Shown in pieces: positions 60,680 through 64,000 of a stretch of DNA of 64,000 bases; the first letter of the stretch is position 1; every line of letters begins with the position of its first letter. This DNA is from Pseudorasbora parva (Eukaryota; Chordata; Actinopteri; Cypriniformes; Gobionidae), in assembly GCF_024679245.1 (NCBI RefSeq), contig NC_090191.1:38290982-38354981 (forward strand), given 5' to 3'. The notes below the pieces were generated by a model that worked only from the letters and a program-made list of their open reading frames with translations, was not told where the DNA came from and ran no database searches. Made by a program: the position numbers and the translations under genes.

Positions 60680-62451
60680 TTTAAAGTTACAGAAAAGTTT
60701 GGATCCAAGAACATTCTGTGAACAGGTTTTATATATATATATATATATTAAAAACTTAAAATGAAACATCTCTTGAATATTATTAATTGGGCTTCCAGAG
60801 AAATAGCTCACCTTTATGGGAAATCAATGTCTGAATGGAAAGATGCTAGTGCTGTCTCAGAACACACTATTTTGATGAAATGAAAACATTGGAATATTAT
60901 TGTTTTGGAGTAAAATGCATTTCGAAAGCATCAGTGGGTTAAATTCCTTCCACATTCTCAGCCATACTAAGACTCAACGGAGGAATAATGCCGTATCACA
61001 CACTCATTCTTTTACCATACTATTATCACAGCCGGCCACATGTAGCCGTCCACCTACTCACTCATTCCAATGCAATCACACACAAGCTAAAACATTTCAG
61101 ACACTCTTGACTATTGTCCACAGAGACAGAAGGGAAGTCCTCTATTATGTAACAGACATTGTCACAGAGAACATGAGATGGAAAATCCCCGTAAAGAGTA
61201 AGTATAATCGGCGTCGGCATTGTTACACTACATGACAAGCAGAAATGTAGACCTGAGATGAAACTCAGTACTAAAGTACTGAAATATCAAGCTCTACGAT
61301 CATTAATAATCAATTGCATGAACGGAAGTAATACAGAGATTCTTTTAAGAAATAGTTGTAACCATATGTGTATTTTCATAAAATAATTAAAAAAAGGTAC
61401 AGAAGCTGCCATTCCCATGATGCAAGGAAGTTCGCAAGTGGTTTCTAGGAAGTTGTTAAGTGGTTGTTAGGGTGTACCGGGTTATTGCTTACTGGCTCAA
61501 GCAGTACACACCCATAAGGCAAGATATTCTGGCATGTTCCCTCCAGTGTAGGCATTTTATCATTGATTCTGGCAGGCAAAATTACTTTGAAAAGTAATAG
61601 CACAACTCTCTAACAATCCACATCATCATTCATAGCGCAAAACAGACAAGTTGCATGCCAAAGGTTAGCATTTAGTTTTAGGGGTTTGTTCAAATCCCTG
61701 CTAGTATGAGCAATATTAATAATCATACTTGCTTTAGCAAATACCACTAAAAAGCTTGAAATATTGAATAACAATGGAAAAAAAGGAGGAGTTCACCTTT
61801 GACCTCGACTTCCCATGTGAGGCTTCCTGTTACGATCAAACTTTTCGGAGCTTTCCGTCTTTATTCCAATGTTGTCTGCCAGTATTCCACAATGTGTGCT
61901 TTGTGTTTGTAAAATAGCAGGGCCGAATGTCCCGGCGCTCCCTCAGAAGTCTGAGATTTCAGGACACTTAAAGCCCAGCCCTGATGCTGAATATTCCCGA
62001 GCAGGAAAACCAGTAGGAAAGAGGAAATTACAGCAGGAAGGTCTCCAGACCATCTCAAACCATCTCAACCAACCAAAAGCATTGTTTGTGGACCTCCACC
62101 AATAAACAGCAAGGGTTCCAGTGTCTCAACCAATCAGCAATGTCTCTAAAAACACCACAGGTGAGGCTACGCTTAAATACAAAATTCTGGTTGAATAACT
62201 AGCACATCTCAATCGAGCCGTTCAAGTACCTCTGTAAATTTGAAGTGGATAAAAGGTAGCAACAAGGGATTTTATGTGCTTTGATTGGATAAATAAGAGA
62301 TGTTATTTATGCATGGTGTTTGATAATGCATTAATCAAAGCATGTTGCGGTCACACCAAAAATGATGCCAGACTGAATGAAGAAATATAAAAACCTTCAT
62401 AATCCCATCAATTTTAAATACAGGATCATTGAAACTCCCACATATTCTCAC

Positions 62452-62453
<2 letters not shown>
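60680..62453. other. shank3 5' flank or upstream intron, no gene seen
   Basis: AT-rich sequence with a short TA run near 60731. The frames here are short and resemble nothing known. Non-coding upstream exons of shank3 may lie in this stretch or further right, but I cannot point to one. Confidence 0.4.

Positions 62454-62481
<28 letters not shown>
62454..62481. repeat. (CA)n microsatellite
   Basis: A CA run of about 28 bp followed by a block with CATGGGGACATT and TGGGGACATGGCC (62490-62770), the same repeat family as at 31670-32115. Confidence 0.85.
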
Positions 62482-62482
<1 letters not shown>

Positions 62483-62770
62483 TTTGTTTTTGTGACACAT
62501 GGGGACATTGGCGTAATGGTTTTTATACTGTTCAAGCCGTATTTTCTATCCCCCTACACTGCCCCTGCCCCTAAACCTGCCCATCACAGGAAACATTCTG
62601 CATTTTTACTTTCTCAAATAAACTCATCCTGTATGATTTATAAGCATTTTGAAAAGTGGGGACATGGCCAATGTCCTCATATTCCACCCTCTCCTTGTAA
62701 TACCTATGTCCTACCCATGTCATTATACACATTTGTGTCCTCATACGTCACAAAAACATGCCCCCACACA

Positions 62771-64000
62771 CACACACAAATCCAAAGCACCACTATCATT
62801 TCTTTAAAGTGACGTGGCTACGGTCTCCAAAAACTTCCACTGGACCTGTTTTCATACTAAGCCCTTCTGGCTTTGTAATTTACTTCCCGTGATCTCAGCC
62901 CAACTTCCTGCCCTTCTTCCTGGCTGGTTTGGGCCGAGGCTCCTCGGGATGTTTTTGCAGGATGTATAGGAAAGGCTGCACGCCTCTGATAACTCCGCTC
63001 TTTCCTCGGGCGATACAAAAATTCACCTCACACACATGAATGTGAAACAGAAATAAATCCTACCGACACCCACACTCCTTCCTACAAATCTCACACACAC
63101 ACACACACGGTTACAGAACAGTAACGTTTGTATTTCCACCGCACACTAGGAGGGCCTCTGTAACACAATTACAAAAATGCATGATATAGCACTAATATTG
63201 TAGTCGCTTGTGTATAGTTCTTTAAAGCTGAATATATCAGTATTTGAAATTGGATATGAAGGTGTTGCGATATATGACAGCTGCACAAAGTCCTGATAGA
63301 TTTCATTTCCTTTTGATTTCAGCAGATCAAGGAGAAATCACACGAGTGTGCTGCTTCTCTGTTACATAAGACACACCTTCACGCCTGGATCTGTGGGTAA
63401 GAACTTGACTGAAGTTATAAGGCTGCAGACTTCTTAAAATGTATCTTCAAGATCTCCCTCTGAAACACACTAAATGTATTCATTTGGCTGTTTTGGGGCA
63501 GCTTGACAAATAACATGTATATTAACTTTTATTAATTTGTTAAAATTACTTCATTACACATTATATAACAATTTGTGTGAAAATTTTAGACTGTCTTAGC
63601 ATTTGATTTGTTCTCCTTTTGATTTAAGGACAGCAGCACTCGAGCTGCTTTGTGTCAGATTATGATGCTCATGTTCTTTAAGTGTGATTTGAGATGAGCA
63701 TCTTGAGCTTCAATGGAAAAGCATGTGACCGTCTGAGAGTCACATGATCAATGTCACAAATTTACTTTTTTGAGTGTGTGGCTGACTGTGCAGAAATCAA
63801 TGCAACCACTGCAAAATCCTGAAATTGTTGGTTTGAAATTGCAAATTTAATAACATTTAAGTTTTTTTAAATAATCCTTTTAGGGCTGTCAAACAATGAA
63901 TCAAATCCAAAATAAAAGTTAATGTTTACATAATATATGTGTGTGGACTGGGTATAATTATTATGTATATTTGAATACACACACATGCATGTGTATATTT
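62771..64000. other. no gene seen
   Basis: Mixed sequence with a GC-richer patch at about 62880-63010 (TTTGGGCCGAGGCTCCTCGG) that could be a regulatory or untranslated stretch. I found no coding potential or repeat with clear ends. Confidence 0.35.

Noticed and set aside
61861..62105. A possible upstream shank3 coding exon
   Set aside because: Short frames on both strands, no similarity to Shank N-termini and no convincing splice pairing.

Overview
The window is a piece of a ray-finned fish nuclear genome, most likely a cyprinid (carp/zebrafish relatives). Genes are split by GT-AG introns, the DNA between exons is AT-rich and full of microsatellites, and the repeats are fish-type: a sushi-type LTR retrotransposon, an RTE-like LINE, Tc1-like relics, hAT- and piggyBac-like elements, 5S-derived SINE pieces and many foldback elements. 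No prokaryotic feature, CRISPR array, rRNA operon or intact tRNA gene was seen.

Two protein genes could be rebuilt exon by exon, both on the minus strand. tymp (thymidine phosphorylase) has nine coding exons between 9448 and 2132 (453 aa), with a TATA/CCAAT promoter and a probable non-coding first exon near 10.6-10.75 kb. shank3 (the postsynaptic scaffold) has 22 coding exons between 57403 and 23007 (1632 aa), in the order SPN, ankyrin repeats, SH3, PDZ, proline-rich region, SAM. All exon phases match, and both summed lengths divide by three. The two genes point the same way, with the shank3 3' end about 12 kb upstream of the tymp promoter.

Between them lies a complete, apparently recent chromovirus-type LTR retrotransposon (13418-18560). 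Its two 432-bp LTRs read identical, it has a CATGA target duplication, gag and pol are open, and the integrase ends in a chromodomain. The LTR and primer-binding site carry the sequence relationship expected for self-priming, as known for Tf1/sushi elements.

The introns record nested transposition. shank3 intron 1 holds a SINE fragment cut by a TA-flanked DNA element and by a ~4-kb composite that itself contains an inverted-arm element and an RTE LINE. shank3 intron 8 is almost entirely one piggyBac-like element. A tymp intron holds a SINE fragment split by a hAT-like element that carries a tRNA-like module. Upstream of the shank3 start, a hAT element with a perfect 8-bp duplication contains a Tc1 relic. 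No wholly new gene system was found. The points most worth a second look are the self-priming geometry, the shared tRNA-like module, the missing cortactin motif in SHANK3 and the 56-bp-arm hairpin.
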